This document shows positions 16,601-23,541 of a stretch of 28,218 nt of DNA, piece by piece. Source of the DNA: JBDSLU01 sp039916225 (lineage in GTDB: Bacteria > Acidobacteriota > Vicinamibacteria > Vicinamibacterales > Vicinamibacteraceae). The notes below the pieces were generated by a model that worked only from the letters and a program-made list of their open reading frames with translations, searched no databases and was not told where the DNA came from. The stretch covers positions 1 to 28,218 of the forward strand of contig JBDSLU010000419.1 in the NCBI GenBank assembly GCA_039916225.1, in the 5' to 3' direction. The translations under genes and the position numbers were made by a program. Positions within the stretch are counted from its first letter, which is position 1. Every line of letters starts with the position of its first letter.

Positions 16601-19024
16601 GAGGTAGGGGAGCTGACACCGGGCAAGCTCGTCTCCACCCTCGAGTGCGCGCTCACGCTCTACGGCGCGGACTGCGTCGGACGCGAACGCCGGCGACAGC
16701 AGCGATCCTACGGCGCGGCCGGCGGGTCCGGCACGATCTTCGTCAGCGTGGCCTCGATCCTGATCGGCTCGGGCGTCGGCGGCCTGACCCTCCAGGACAG
16801 CGTCAGGGCGCTCCTGCGCGCCGTCATCCAGGCCAACCACCGTCTCCGCAGCGCCCGCGGCAATGGCCGTGAAGGTCTGATCGCGCAGATCGATCGGCTC
16901 GACATCGTCGAGTTGTACGAAGACCGCGCGATCGAAGCGCTCCACTACCTCAACACCGTGGCGGCGGCGCCGGAGTTCGGTGACTACGTCGCCGCCCCGT
17001 GGCTGGTGGCCGGCCACGGCGGACAGCTGCGGGCGCGGCACGAGCAGGCCGCCAGCTGGTGGCAGCGGCTGCGGATCGGACAGAACGACGAAGGACAGCT
17101 GGAGTTCGAGGCGGTGACCCAGACGGCGCGCACGCCGGCGCGGCCGGTGTCCGTGCGGTCCGGCACGGTCAACTGTTTCATCGAAGACGCGATGCGGACG
17201 ACGACCTACGACCCCCGCCTCGGCCGGACGCTCTTCGACTTGCTGGTTCCACACGACTTCAAGCCGTATGCCTCGGATCGCCTGAAGCTGGCGCTGCTCC
17301 TGGATCCGGCAGCCGCTCCCTTCCCCTGGGAGTTGCTGGAGGACCGCACCGACCGCAGCGCCGAGCCGCTGGCCGTCGGCAGCGGGCTGGTCCGGCAGCT
17401 CCGCGTCGAGAACGAGCGCGAGCAGGTCCTGCGGGCACCCGGGGAAACGGCGCTGGTGATCGGCAACCCGAAGGTGACCGACCCGCGCTTTCCGCCGCTC
17501 GCCGGCGCCGAAGCCGAGGCGGCGCTGGTCACGGAGCTGCTGGGGACACACGGCTACGCGGTGACCCCGCTGATCAACGACAGCGCCAGCTTGCGTGCCG
17601 TGCTCTCGGCCATCCACGAGAAGCCGTGGCGCATTCTCCACCTCGCCGCGCACGGGGTGTTCGAGTTCGACGCCGGCAAGGACAGGAAGGTGAGTGGACT
17701 CGTCCTCGACAAGAACGAGTACTTCACCGCCGCCGACGCGCAGCAGATGCGCTACGTGCCGGAGCTGGTGTTCATCAACTGCTGTCATCTCGGGCAGATG
17801 AAAGGCGACGCCGCGCCGGACGTTCGCTTCCACGAGCTGGCCGCCAACCTGGCCACGCAGTTCATCAAGATGGGTTCGCGCGGCGTGGTGGCGGCGGGCT
17901 GGGCGGTCAACGACCGCGCCGCGAAGACCTTCGCCGCGTCCTTTTATCGCCACATGCTGAAGGGCTGGCTCTATGGCGACGCCGTCCGCCAGGCGCGGCA
18001 GGACACCTACTCCAAGCACGGCCAGACGAACACCTGGGGCGCCTATCAGTGCTACGGCGATCCGTCGTTCTCGCTGAAGGCGGGGGGGGCGCCCGGGCCC
18101 GACGAGGCGTTCGTGTCGCCCTCCGAGCTGCGGGTGTGGCTCGATGGCGTGACGAAGCGGGCGGCCAGCGTCAGCGACACCGCGACGTTGCTGAGTGAAG
18201 TGACCCGTCAGATCGACGGGATGCCGGCGGCGTGGTGGGCCGACGCCGCGCTCTGTGCCCAGGCCGCGCAGGCATATTTCGAGCTGCGCGATTTCGAGCG
18301 GGCCAGCGTGTATTTCTCCCGGGTGTTGTCGGCGGTGCCGGCGTCGGCGCCGATGCGAGCCTACGAGCAGCAGGCCAACTGCAAGGTGCGGTGGGCCTGG
18401 GACGTCGCCAGGACGGATCGGAAGAAGGCGATGGCGCTCCTCGATGAGGCGGCCACGCTCATCGAGCACCTCCTCGGGATCGGCGAAACGAGCGAGCGCT
18501 ACGCGCTGCGGGCCGGGCTACACAAGCGCCGGGCCATGCTGGCCACGAGCGCCGCGGCTTCCCGCAAGGCCGTCACGGCGATGACCAAGGACTACCGGAC
18601 GGCCTTCCAGCTCTCGGTCGACGGCGGCGCACCAGACGCCTATCCGCTCGTCAACCTGCTCGCCGGCGAGGTGGCATTGAGCTGGGGGCCCAAGGGCAAG
18701 GCACACCTCAAGGAGGCCAAGGCACTCATCGCGACCGTCGAGGAGGTCGCCAAGACACTGGCCGCGACCAGGACGGATCCCTTCAATCTCTCCGCGGGGG
18801 CCGACCGGTTGTTCTACCAGGCCTTGCTCAGCCGCCGGATCTCGAGCAACGCGGAACAAGGCATCCAGGACCGGCTGGCGGCGGCAGTCGCGCGCGGTGC
18901 GTCGCCGCGGGTGCGCGATTCCCTCCGATCGCAGATCGAGTTCCTGCTGGCCGTCGCCGACAGGCTCTTTCCGGCCAAGGATCGCGAGCACCTCAAGCAG
19001 GCGCTGGGCCGCCTGCGGAAGTAG
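13691..19024 (+). CDS. Giant multi-enzyme protein: two alpha/beta-hydrolases, macro-like domain, CHAT protease, helical-repeat tail
   Basis: 1777 residues, no signal peptide. Residues 1-150: unassigned, beta-rich start. Hydrolase A (about 160-465): HGTASS at 169, nucleophile Ser241 (SHSRGG), Asp414 (DLVV) and His444 (VTHFNYF), with a hydrophobic lid-like stretch at 317-349. Hydrolase B (about 490-830), LCAT-like: LPGIMGS (498-503), Ser598 (AHSMGG), Asp789 (GDGRV), His811 (SHGD). Residues 887-995 (LYPGPINTG, AGLGEVGELTPGKL) resemble the macro-like N-terminal domain of M17 aminopeptidases. CHAT protease (about 1195-1465): His1321 (HLAAHG) and Cys1365 (FINCCHLG). Residues about 1500-1777 are helical, TPR-like. 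CHAT enzymes are caspase-like peptidases; the hydrolases could be lipases or esterases. All three catalytic sets look intact. It pairs divergently with the kinase-BRCT gene; its 3' end overlaps the DUF2306 gene by 32 bp. Confidence 0.9.
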   Translation: MVKLLVHGRRIEATRSELGRALPPGRIRVKGTVEVEAARAGLEPQVFEGLQPDDVVEIELQDGLRIWSRVEDLPADLAGPRQRSQATDAIEIPSTLEIGPASRSVGGWAVKALSVLGIDIAGSITDFVAESVEGHLSPGPGLFRCSLDSPANLAPPEIRGDGPVMLFLHGTASSTQGSFGQLWNPDAGAPIRSLFTFYGARILAFQHQSLTRSPIENAVDLVKALQAFLPVGAELHIVSHSRGGLIGELIALGMRVGSAPVTPEDLAIFGAGRKKDQDGLRDLSKRLQQFKPRVTKFVRVACPARGTTLADGRLDRYFSVLVNLASFIPVFGDNVLYDALTSLLAGVLKKRTEPTELPGLEAMMPTSPLVRMLNQPGVQTGADLHVLGGDLAGTGLFGRLKTLATDVYYRDDHDLVVNTPAMLGGLERKTPVPYWIDTGNEVTHFNYFLRQDTSRRLVAALTGSSVEFRRLEAKPSAVTSKDYVKRAGISRPVVFVLPGIMGSELALDGRRVWVDLLALARGGLPRLGPAAGVKATGLVADGYAALCEHLANTHEVMPFPYDWRRPIAESAEALRKELEKTLDLAEAAGQPVRLLAHSMGGLVVRAMLATESGRAAWARACQHAGARFIMLGTPNGGSHAIAAMLMGRDALVRKLALVDLRSSHAELLATITGFEGALSLLPYTATTRDYLDPKTWAELLQLDAPDDRGLFGKGSVATDKSAGFRWTLPDAAMLGRVRAFADLIGKSPLDPARTIYVAGVAAETACDIVPDKDAKEGRKVKVLASARGDGRVLWVTGIPQGIPAFYAEASHGDLASDRRHFAALVDLLETGGTTRLPSTAPIGRASDDVFEMREPLAAMVPGETELIAAALGGSHARLQETLDDATKVHVRVLHDDLSNARAPVLVSHYRHDVIVAAEKYLDNCLGGRLSELLRMELYPGPINTGVVVMNELASADDLSMHPGAIVAGLGEVGELTPGKLVSTLECALTLYGADCVGRERRRQQRSYGAAGGSGTIFVSVASILIGSGVGGLTLQDSVRALLRAVIQANHRLRSARGNGREGLIAQIDRLDIVELYEDRAIEALHYLNTVAAAPEFGDYVAAPWLVAGHGGQLRARHEQAASWWQRLRIGQNDEGQLEFEAVTQTARTPARPVSVRSGTVNCFIEDAMRTTTYDPRLGRTLFDLLVPHDFKPYASDRLKLALLLDPAAAPFPWELLEDRTDRSAEPLAVGSGLVRQLRVENEREQVLRAPGETALVIGNPKVTDPRFPPLAGAEAEAALVTELLGTHGYAVTPLINDSASLRAVLSAIHEKPWRILHLAAHGVFEFDAGKDRKVSGLVLDKNEYFTAADAQQMRYVPELVFINCCHLGQMKGDAAPDVRFHELAANLATQFIKMGSRGVVAAGWAVNDRAAKTFAASFYRHMLKGWLYGDAVRQARQDTYSKHGQTNTWGAYQCYGDPSFSLKAGGAPGPDEAFVSPSELRVWLDGVTKRAASVSDTATLLSEVTRQIDGMPAAWWADAALCAQAAQAYFELRDFERASVYFSRVLSAVPASAPMRAYEQQANCKVRWAWDVARTDRKKAMALLDEAATLIEHLLGIGETSERYALRAGLHKRRAMLATSAAASRKAVTAMTKDYRTAFQLSVDGGAPDAYPLVNLLAGEVALSWGPKGKAHLKEAKALIATVEEVAKTLAATRTDPFNLSAGADRLFYQALLSRRISSNAEQGIQDRLAAAVARGASPRVRDSLRSQIEFLLAVADRLFPAKDREHLKQALGRLRK

Positions 19025-19703
19025 TGACGGGACTGTTCGTGTGCCTGGAGGCGTGGCGGGCATCCAGCCACCACTCCGTCAGCACCAGCGGCAGGACCCA
19101 GCCGAGCCACCCCGAGAGCCCTGCGATCGCCTGGACCATCAAGGTCTCGTTCCCGCCGAACGTGGTCGCGAGTTGTGGCGACAGCGTGATCACCCACACG
19201 ACGGCCCACATCCGGTTGCTGATGATCGACAGCGTGAGCACCGTGCTGCGGGTCATCCAGCGACGATGCTCGGTCGTTCGATATTGGCGACCGGCGCGGT
19301 ATCCGGCGATCGTCACGAACACCCAGACCAGTGCGAGGAGGACGTTGCTCGCCCGCAGCACCGGGCCGAACGGGGTCTGGGCGCCGAGGATCAGGCCGAG
19401 GATGCCGGCCGGCAGCACCCCGGCGAAGACGTAGGCCAGGCCGATGCGGCGATGGACGGCCGGATACCTGGTGCGGAGCCACGGCCACACCTGGAGGCAG
19501 CAGGTGAGGATGGCGATGGCCCCGAACACCACGTGGGCGACGAGCATCGGGTAGTAGCCGGCGGCCGTGCCGGCGATCGGGACGCGCGACTGCGCGGCAT
19601 CGCCGGTGAGGTACGGTGGCAACGAGAACGCCACGAAGGCGGTGACCAGGACGAGTAGGGGCGCAACCGCCCAAGGCCGTGGCGAAGCGTATGTGGTACG
19701 CAT
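18993..19703 (-). CDS. DUF2306 multi-spanning membrane protein
   Basis: A 236-residue inner-membrane protein with about six hydrophobic helices, starting with PLLVLVTAFVAFSLPPYL. It has the features of DUF2306: conserved His in MLVAHVVFGAIAIL, the motif RYPAVHRRIGLAYVFAG, and TTEHRRWMTRS before a late helix. The conserved histidines have led to suggestions of haem or redox roles for the family, but no function is established. The ATG at 19703 lies about 2 nt after the predicted transcription start of a TTGACT-N16-TATCAT promoter, so translation is probably leaderless. Two operator-like sites overlap this promoter and start codon, matching the divergent TetR gene. Confidence 0.85.
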   Translation of the reverse strand: MRTTYASPRPWAVAPLLVLVTAFVAFSLPPYLTGDAAQSRVPIAGTAAGYYPMLVAHVVFGAIAILTCCLQVWPWLRTRYPAVHRRIGLAYVFAGVLPAGILGLILGAQTPFGPVLRASNVLLALVWVFVTIAGYRAGRQYRTTEHRRWMTRSTVLTLSIISNRMWAVVWVITLSPQLATTFGGNETLMVQAIAGLSGWLGWVLPLVLTEWWLDARHASRHTNSPVTTSAGGPAPA

Positions 19704-19739
19704 ATAAGCGTATGATATACGCTTAGTTGGATAAGTCAA
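19687..19739 (-). promoter_or_regulatory. Sigma70-type promoter with two TetR-type operators two helical turns apart
   Basis: On the minus strand, TTGACT (19739-19734), a 16-nt spacer and TATCAT (19717-19712) form a good promoter for the DUF2306 gene. The inverted repeat TAAGCGTAT-GAT-ATACGCTTA (19705-19725) covers the -10. A second copy of its core GCGTA-N5-TACGC lies at 19687-19701, overlapping the start codon; the first core is at 19708-19722. Their centres are 21 bp apart, so two dimers would sit on the same DNA face. The divergent TetR-family gene is the obvious candidate repressor. Confidence 0.75.
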
Positions 19740-19794
19740 ACTGCCGGGCGGGGATGGGCCCGACGCCGGACTACCCGCGAAGCGGTAACCAGCC

Positions 19795-20550
19795 TTGAAG
19801 CAACAAGTTCCGGCTAGCGTCGCGGTCGCCTGGGGGCTGAAGTCCGCGGCGCCCAGGCCGCGCAAGCACGGCCTCAGCCTGCAGAAGATCGTCGAGGCGG
19901 GGATCCTCGTGGCCAGCTCGGACGGGCTCACGGCCGTATCGATGAGCCGGGTCGCGGCCGAGCTCGGTGCCGCGACGATGTCCCTCTACCGGCACCTGTC
20001 CGCGAAGGACGAATTGCTGGCGCACATGGTCGATGCGACGCTGGCGGACGCGCCGCCGCCCGGCGGACCGGATGACACCTGGCGCTCCGGCCTGGCCTAC
20101 TGGGCGGCGGCGCATCTCGCTGTCCTGCGCCGCCACCCGTGGGTGGTCCGCGTCCCGATCGGCGGTCCGCCGTTGATGCCGAACCAGGTGCTCTGGTTCG
20201 AGCGGGGCATCGCCTGTCTGCGGGATACGGGGCTCACGGAGGCCGAGAAGCCGTCGGTGCTACTGCTCGTCAATGGCTTCGTCCGCAACCAGGCGACGCT
20301 CGAGGCGGATCTGCTGATGGCGGCTCGCACGTCCGGCGTCGCTCCGGAGCACGTCGGGGTGGGCTACAGCGAGTTGCTGGCGCGGGTGACCGACGCGCAG
20401 CAGTTTCCCGCCATCCACGCGCTGCTGGCGGCCCGCGTCTTCCTCGGTGAAGGCGCCATCGCCGACGACTTCCGCTTCGGCCTCGACCGCATCCTCGACG
20501 GCATCGAGGTGCTGGTCCGCGAACGCGCCGCGGACCCGGCCGGCGGCTAG
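19795..20550 (+). CDS. TetR/AcrR-family transcriptional repressor (TetR_C-like C-terminus)
   Basis: A 251-residue regulator. The N-terminal helix-turn-helix lies at about residues 29-78 (LQKIVEAGILVASSDGLTAV, then SRVAAELGAATMSLYRHLSAKDELLAHMVD). The all-helical C-terminal ligand-binding domain resembles the TetR_C class (WVVRVPIGGPPLMPNQVLWFERGIACLRDTGLT). The start is the TTG at 19795, because an in-frame TAA lies 9 nt upstream and no ATG or GTG occurs before the DNA-binding domain; the ribosome-binding site is weak. It is divergent from the DUF2306 gene, and the double inverted repeat between them is its probable operator, giving autorepression and control of the membrane protein. Ligand unknown. 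Confidence 0.9.
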   Translation: MKQQVPASVAVAWGLKSAAPRPRKHGLSLQKIVEAGILVASSDGLTAVSMSRVAAELGAATMSLYRHLSAKDELLAHMVDATLADAPPPGGPDDTWRSGLAYWAAAHLAVLRRHPWVVRVPIGGPPLMPNQVLWFERGIACLRDTGLTEAEKPSVLLLVNGFVRNQATLEADLLMAARTSGVAPEHVGVGYSELLARVTDAQQFPAIHALLAARVFLGEGAIADDFRFGLDRILDGIEVLVRERAADPAGG

Positions 20551-20663
20551 AAGCAGGCCAGCTCGACGGAAAACCGCCGACGCGCCGAAGTAGGCGCTCA
20601 TCTTGCAACCGACCTTGGCGCAGCGGCGCAACGAAGGGCGCCACTCCAGACGAGGTATCAATC

Positions 20664-21329
20664 ATGGAGCGCGAGACGCCCACAGTTCCCGAGACGTCGA
20701 CCCAGATCGACGTGAAGCTGGTCGCCATCGGCGTCGTCAGCGGCATCGTCGCGGCGATGGCGATGGATTCGTTCTCCCGCTGCCTGCGGGCAATGAGCGG
20801 CGATGGCCGCGAGACGGCCGGCGCGACGCCCGGCCCCGATCGCGACGCCAAGGGGCCGCAGCCGGCTCAGGCGAAGGACTCGGGCGATCAGGACGCGACC
20901 GTCAAGGTCGGGACCGCGGCCTTCGAGGCGGTCACCGGCGAGAAGCCCAGCCGCGAGACACAGCAGTGGCTCGGCACGTTCACGCACTACGGCTTCAGTG
21001 CGGCGATGGCCGTCAACTACATGCTCGCCTCCGAGCAGGCGCCCGATCTGCGGCGCGGCTACGGGACGGTCTACGGCAGCCTGGTCTGGGCTGCGGCCGA
21101 CGAAGGCGTGCTGCCGGCGGCGGGCCTGTCCAAGAAGCCGGGCGAGCTGCCGCTCGGCGTCCACGCCTACGCCCTCGCCTCGCACTGGGTCTACGGCGCG
21201 ACACTCGAGACGTGCCGGCGCGTGGCGTCCGCCCTGCTGAGTGCCTGGGAGCGGTCGGGCAACGTCGTCGAGGTGGTCGCCGAGCCCGCGCCGCTGACGA
21301 CCACGGCTGGCGCCGCTGGCACCGCCTGA
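20664..21329 (+). CDS. DUF1440 (YagU-like) membrane-associated protein
   Basis: A 221-residue protein with a hydrophobic helix near the start (about 18-36, VKLVAIGVVSGIVAAMAMD), a polar Pro/Asp-rich loop, and a core with THYGFSAAMAVNYMLAS, GYGTVYGSLVWAAADEGVLPAAGL and ALASHWVYGATLETCRR. These match the DUF1440 family, whose E. coli member YagU is an inner-membrane protein linked to acid resistance. The ATG at 20664 is preceded by GAGG about 9 nt upstream. Its last 139 bp overlap the 3' end of the convergent radical SAM gene. Family assignment is good; function here is unknown. Confidence 0.82.
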   Translation: MERETPTVPETSTQIDVKLVAIGVVSGIVAAMAMDSFSRCLRAMSGDGRETAGATPGPDRDAKGPQPAQAKDSGDQDATVKVGTAAFEAVTGEKPSRETQQWLGTFTHYGFSAAMAVNYMLASEQAPDLRRGYGTVYGSLVWAAADEGVLPAAGLSKKPGELPLGVHAYALASHWVYGATLETCRRVASALLSAWERSGNVVEVVAEPAPLTTTAGAAGTA

Positions 21330-22708
21330 CGGGTCACGCGCGAGAGGACGCCTTCGAGCAACGGCGTCATCCGCCGTAACTGCCGGGCCCGAATCGCGAC
21401 GTCCCAGAGCGGCTCGAACTTCTTCCAGCCGGTCGCATAGAAGAAGTGCTTCGCCTGGTGCTTCAGCGTGCCGTGGGCCAGCGACGCCCGCGCAATCGAC
21501 GACCAGCGATAGAACTGGCGGTAGGCCCAGTCGTAGCCGTCCTTCAGCTCCTGCGGCGTGAGCCGCGCCGGCTGGTAGACGACCTGCCGCGTGTCATAGC
21601 GATCCCAGTCGCGGGTCAGCAGACGCCCGGCGGCCTCGGTGCGCGCGAACAGCCGCGTGCCGGGATACGGCGTCTGGATGTGAAACGTCGCTGTCGTGAG
21701 GCCGTGCGTGATCGCCCAGTCGACGGTGCGGCGAAACACCGTCCTGTCGTCGTCGTCCATCCCGAACACGAAGCTCCCGTTGATCATGATGCCGAGGTCG
21801 TGCAGGCGTCGCGCGACCGCCGCATAGTCGCGCCCCAGATTCTGGCGCTTGTTGCTGCTGGCGAGATTGGCCGGATCGAGCGTCTCGAAGCCGACGAACA
21901 GGCTGCGCAGCCCGGCCGCGGCGGCGCGTTCCACGAGATCGCCACGCAGGATCGAGTCGACGGTAGCGGCCCCCTGGAAGACCCGGCCCATCCCGCGCAT
22001 GCCGTCGAACAGCGCCTCGGAGAAGCGCCGGTCGCCGAACAGGTGATCGTCGAGGAAGTACAGATGGCGGCCGGGCAGCCGCGCGATCTCCGCCAGTGCG
22101 TCGTCGACCCGCTGGGTGTAGAACGATCGCCCGCCGGCGAAGAACGCGTCCTTGTAGCAGAAGTCGCAGTGCTGCGGGCAGCCGCGGGTGACGACGATCG
22201 AGTTGGGGACCAGATACGAGCGCCGCCGAATCAGGTCGCGGCGGATCGGCGGGACGCGCTCGATGGTCCGGCCGGCAGTCGACACGTAGCGGCGCAGCGG
22301 TCGGCCGGCCCGGTAGTCAGCGAGGAACTGCGGGAACGTCTGCTCGCCGGGGCCGAGGAAGATGGCGTCCGCGTGCGCCGCGGCTTCGTCCGGCAGCGAC
22401 GTGACGTGCAGGCCGCCGAGCGCGACGAACACGCCGCGCGCGCGGTAGGCGTCCGCCAGCGCATAGGCCCGCCGCGCGTTGGTGATGTAGACCTGGATCA
22501 GCACCAGGTCCGGCGTGCCGCGCGTGTCGAGGGGCTCGACGTGCTCGTCGACGATCGTCGCGTCGTCGTCGGGGTCCAGATACGCCGCCAGCGTCGCCAG
22601 GCCGAGGGGCGGGAACAGCGAGTACTTGATCGGCCGCCAGTACGGGCTCGTGGCTTCGATCAGGGCCGGCAGGATCAGCGTGACGCGCAAGCGGCGGCGT
22701 AGGGCCAT
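21191..22708 (-). CDS. B12-binding-domain radical SAM protein
   Basis: A 505-residue iron-sulfur enzyme. Residues about 8-150 form a cobalamin-binding Rossmann-like domain (FPPLGLATLAAYL, DLVLIQVYITNARRAY, VALGGLHVTSLPDEA, ADAIFLGPGEQTFPQFL). The radical SAM core follows, with the cluster motif C177-x3-C181-x2-C184 in TRGCPQHCDFCYKD, then YFLDDHLFGD and GFETLDP. Class B relatives methylate unreactive carbons or remodel lipids and hopanoids; the reaction here cannot be assigned. I prefer the ATG at 22708, because GGAGG lies 9 nt upstream; the earlier ATG at 22717 abuts that GGAGG. The last 46 codons are low-complexity and overlap the convergent DUF1440 gene by 139 bp, so the tail may be a non-conserved extension. 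Confidence 0.9.
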   Translation of the reverse strand: MALRRRLRVTLILPALIEATSPYWRPIKYSLFPPLGLATLAAYLDPDDDATIVDEHVEPLDTRGTPDLVLIQVYITNARRAYALADAYRARGVFVALGGLHVTSLPDEAAAHADAIFLGPGEQTFPQFLADYRAGRPLRRYVSTAGRTIERVPPIRRDLIRRRSYLVPNSIVVTRGCPQHCDFCYKDAFFAGGRSFYTQRVDDALAEIARLPGRHLYFLDDHLFGDRRFSEALFDGMRGMGRVFQGAATVDSILRGDLVERAAAAGLRSLFVGFETLDPANLASSNKRQNLGRDYAAVARRLHDLGIMINGSFVFGMDDDDRTVFRRTVDWAITHGLTTATFHIQTPYPGTRLFARTEAAGRLLTRDWDRYDTRQVVYQPARLTPQELKDGYDWAYRQFYRWSSIARASLAHGTLKHQAKHFFYATGWKKFEPLWDVAIRARQLRRMTPLLEGVLSRVTRQAVPAAPAVVVSGAGSATTSTTLPDRSQALSRADATRRHVSSVAP

Positions 22709-22775
22709 GCCGCGCATCCTCCGATCCAAATGCGGCGGATCGATGGCAGCCGTGTGGCAGCACGCGTCCGTTCCA

Positions 22776-23477
22776 TCAGGCGGGCGGCCGAGCCGTGGAC
22801 GCCGCCTCTGGCAAGGCCTCGGCTGGCACGGGCGCCAGCCGCAGCCTGATCCCCTCGAGCGCGGCGCGGACGTCGGCGGCGTTGGGGAGGTCGCGCAGGT
22901 TGAGCTCACGGACGCCACCGTCGCGGCGCACCAGCCGGGCGCGATTCGGGGTGATGTCGACCGCGGCGAGCTGATCCCACGTCGCCCGGAACCGCCGGAA
23001 TGGTTTGCCGCCGACGTCGATGCCGGCGTCGTCGATGCGCAGCGCGTTTCGCCGGGCACCGAACGCCGCAATCTTCCCGTGCAGCAGGCCGATCGTCAGC
23101 ATCACCACGGCCAACAGAACCGCCGGTCGCTTGATGTGCCCGCTCTCGTGCCAATGGGCCCACACCTCCACGACGAGCATGGCGCCCAGGAACAGGTCGA
23201 CCCAGTCGATGCCGTGCGTGTGGTGGGCGCCTCCCGCGTGCCCGCCATGGCGGGCCTGCCGCATGGCGACGAGCTGCCGGACGAAGGCCACAACCACGAC
23301 GACGCTGATCACGAGCTCGGCGGTGCCGAGCGCGAACGACCAGCCGTGCGGCTCGTCTCGCAGCCGCGCCAGCCCCTGCGTCAGAAGCGCGCCGGCCGGC
23401 AGCACGTGCTGGACCTTCTGGAAAAAGGCAGCCATCTCGCGGCGCCGGGACAGAAGTGGGATGACCTGGACAGGCAC
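22776..23477 (-). CDS. Hypothetical membrane protein with C-terminal PH-like domain
   Basis: I do not recognise a named family. 233 residues from a GTG start. There are three to four hydrophobic helices (about 48-66 ELVISVVVVVAFVRQL, 92-105 DLFLGAMLVVEVW, 117-132 AVLLAVVMLTIGLL) separated by a histidine-rich loop (RHGGHAGGAHHTHG, 78-91) and HWHESGH. The soluble C-terminus (about 140-215) reads as short strands (NALRIDDAGIDVGG, TWDQLAAVDITPNRARLVRRDGG) ending in a helix, like the PH-type domains of small bacterial membrane proteins. The histidine-rich loop could bind a metal. It is the gene upstream of the radical SAM enzyme on the same strand (67 bp gap), so they may be cotranscribed. An ATG at residue 15 is an alternative start. 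Confidence 0.72.
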   Translation of the reverse strand: MPVQVIPLLSRRREMAAFFQKVQHVLPAGALLTQGLARLRDEPHGWSFALGTAELVISVVVVVAFVRQLVAMRQARHGGHAGGAHHTHGIDWVDLFLGAMLVVEVWAHWHESGHIKRPAVLLAVVMLTIGLLHGKIAAFGARRNALRIDDAGIDVGGKPFRRFRATWDQLAAVDITPNRARLVRRDGGVRELNLRDLPNAADVRAALEGIRLRLAPVPAEALPEAASTARPPA

Positions 23478-23495
23478 GTCGGGATGTTAGCCCAT

Positions 23496-23519
23496 GCGTC
23501 GCTTGCTATGATGCGACGC
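23496..23519 (+). promoter_or_regulatory. Extended -10 promoter framed by a 7-bp inverted repeat
   Basis: GCGTCGC (23496-23502) and GCGACGC (23513-23519) are perfect inverted repeats flanking TGC-TATGAT, an extended -10 element (TATGAT at 23507-23512). Transcription would start near 23519, giving a leader of roughly 23 nt before the ATG at 23542. No -35 is evident, as expected for an extended -10. The repeat could be an operator or form a small hairpin. Confidence 0.5.
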
Positions 23520-23541
23520 GTCAGGCTCCCTGGAGATACCG

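Noticed and set aside
14411..18469. Two very long minus-strand open frames (about 670 and 639 codons) inside the CHAT gene
   Set aside because: They mirror the third-position GC bias of the plus-strand gene, contain no recognisable domains, and the plus strand has intact catalytic motifs throughout.
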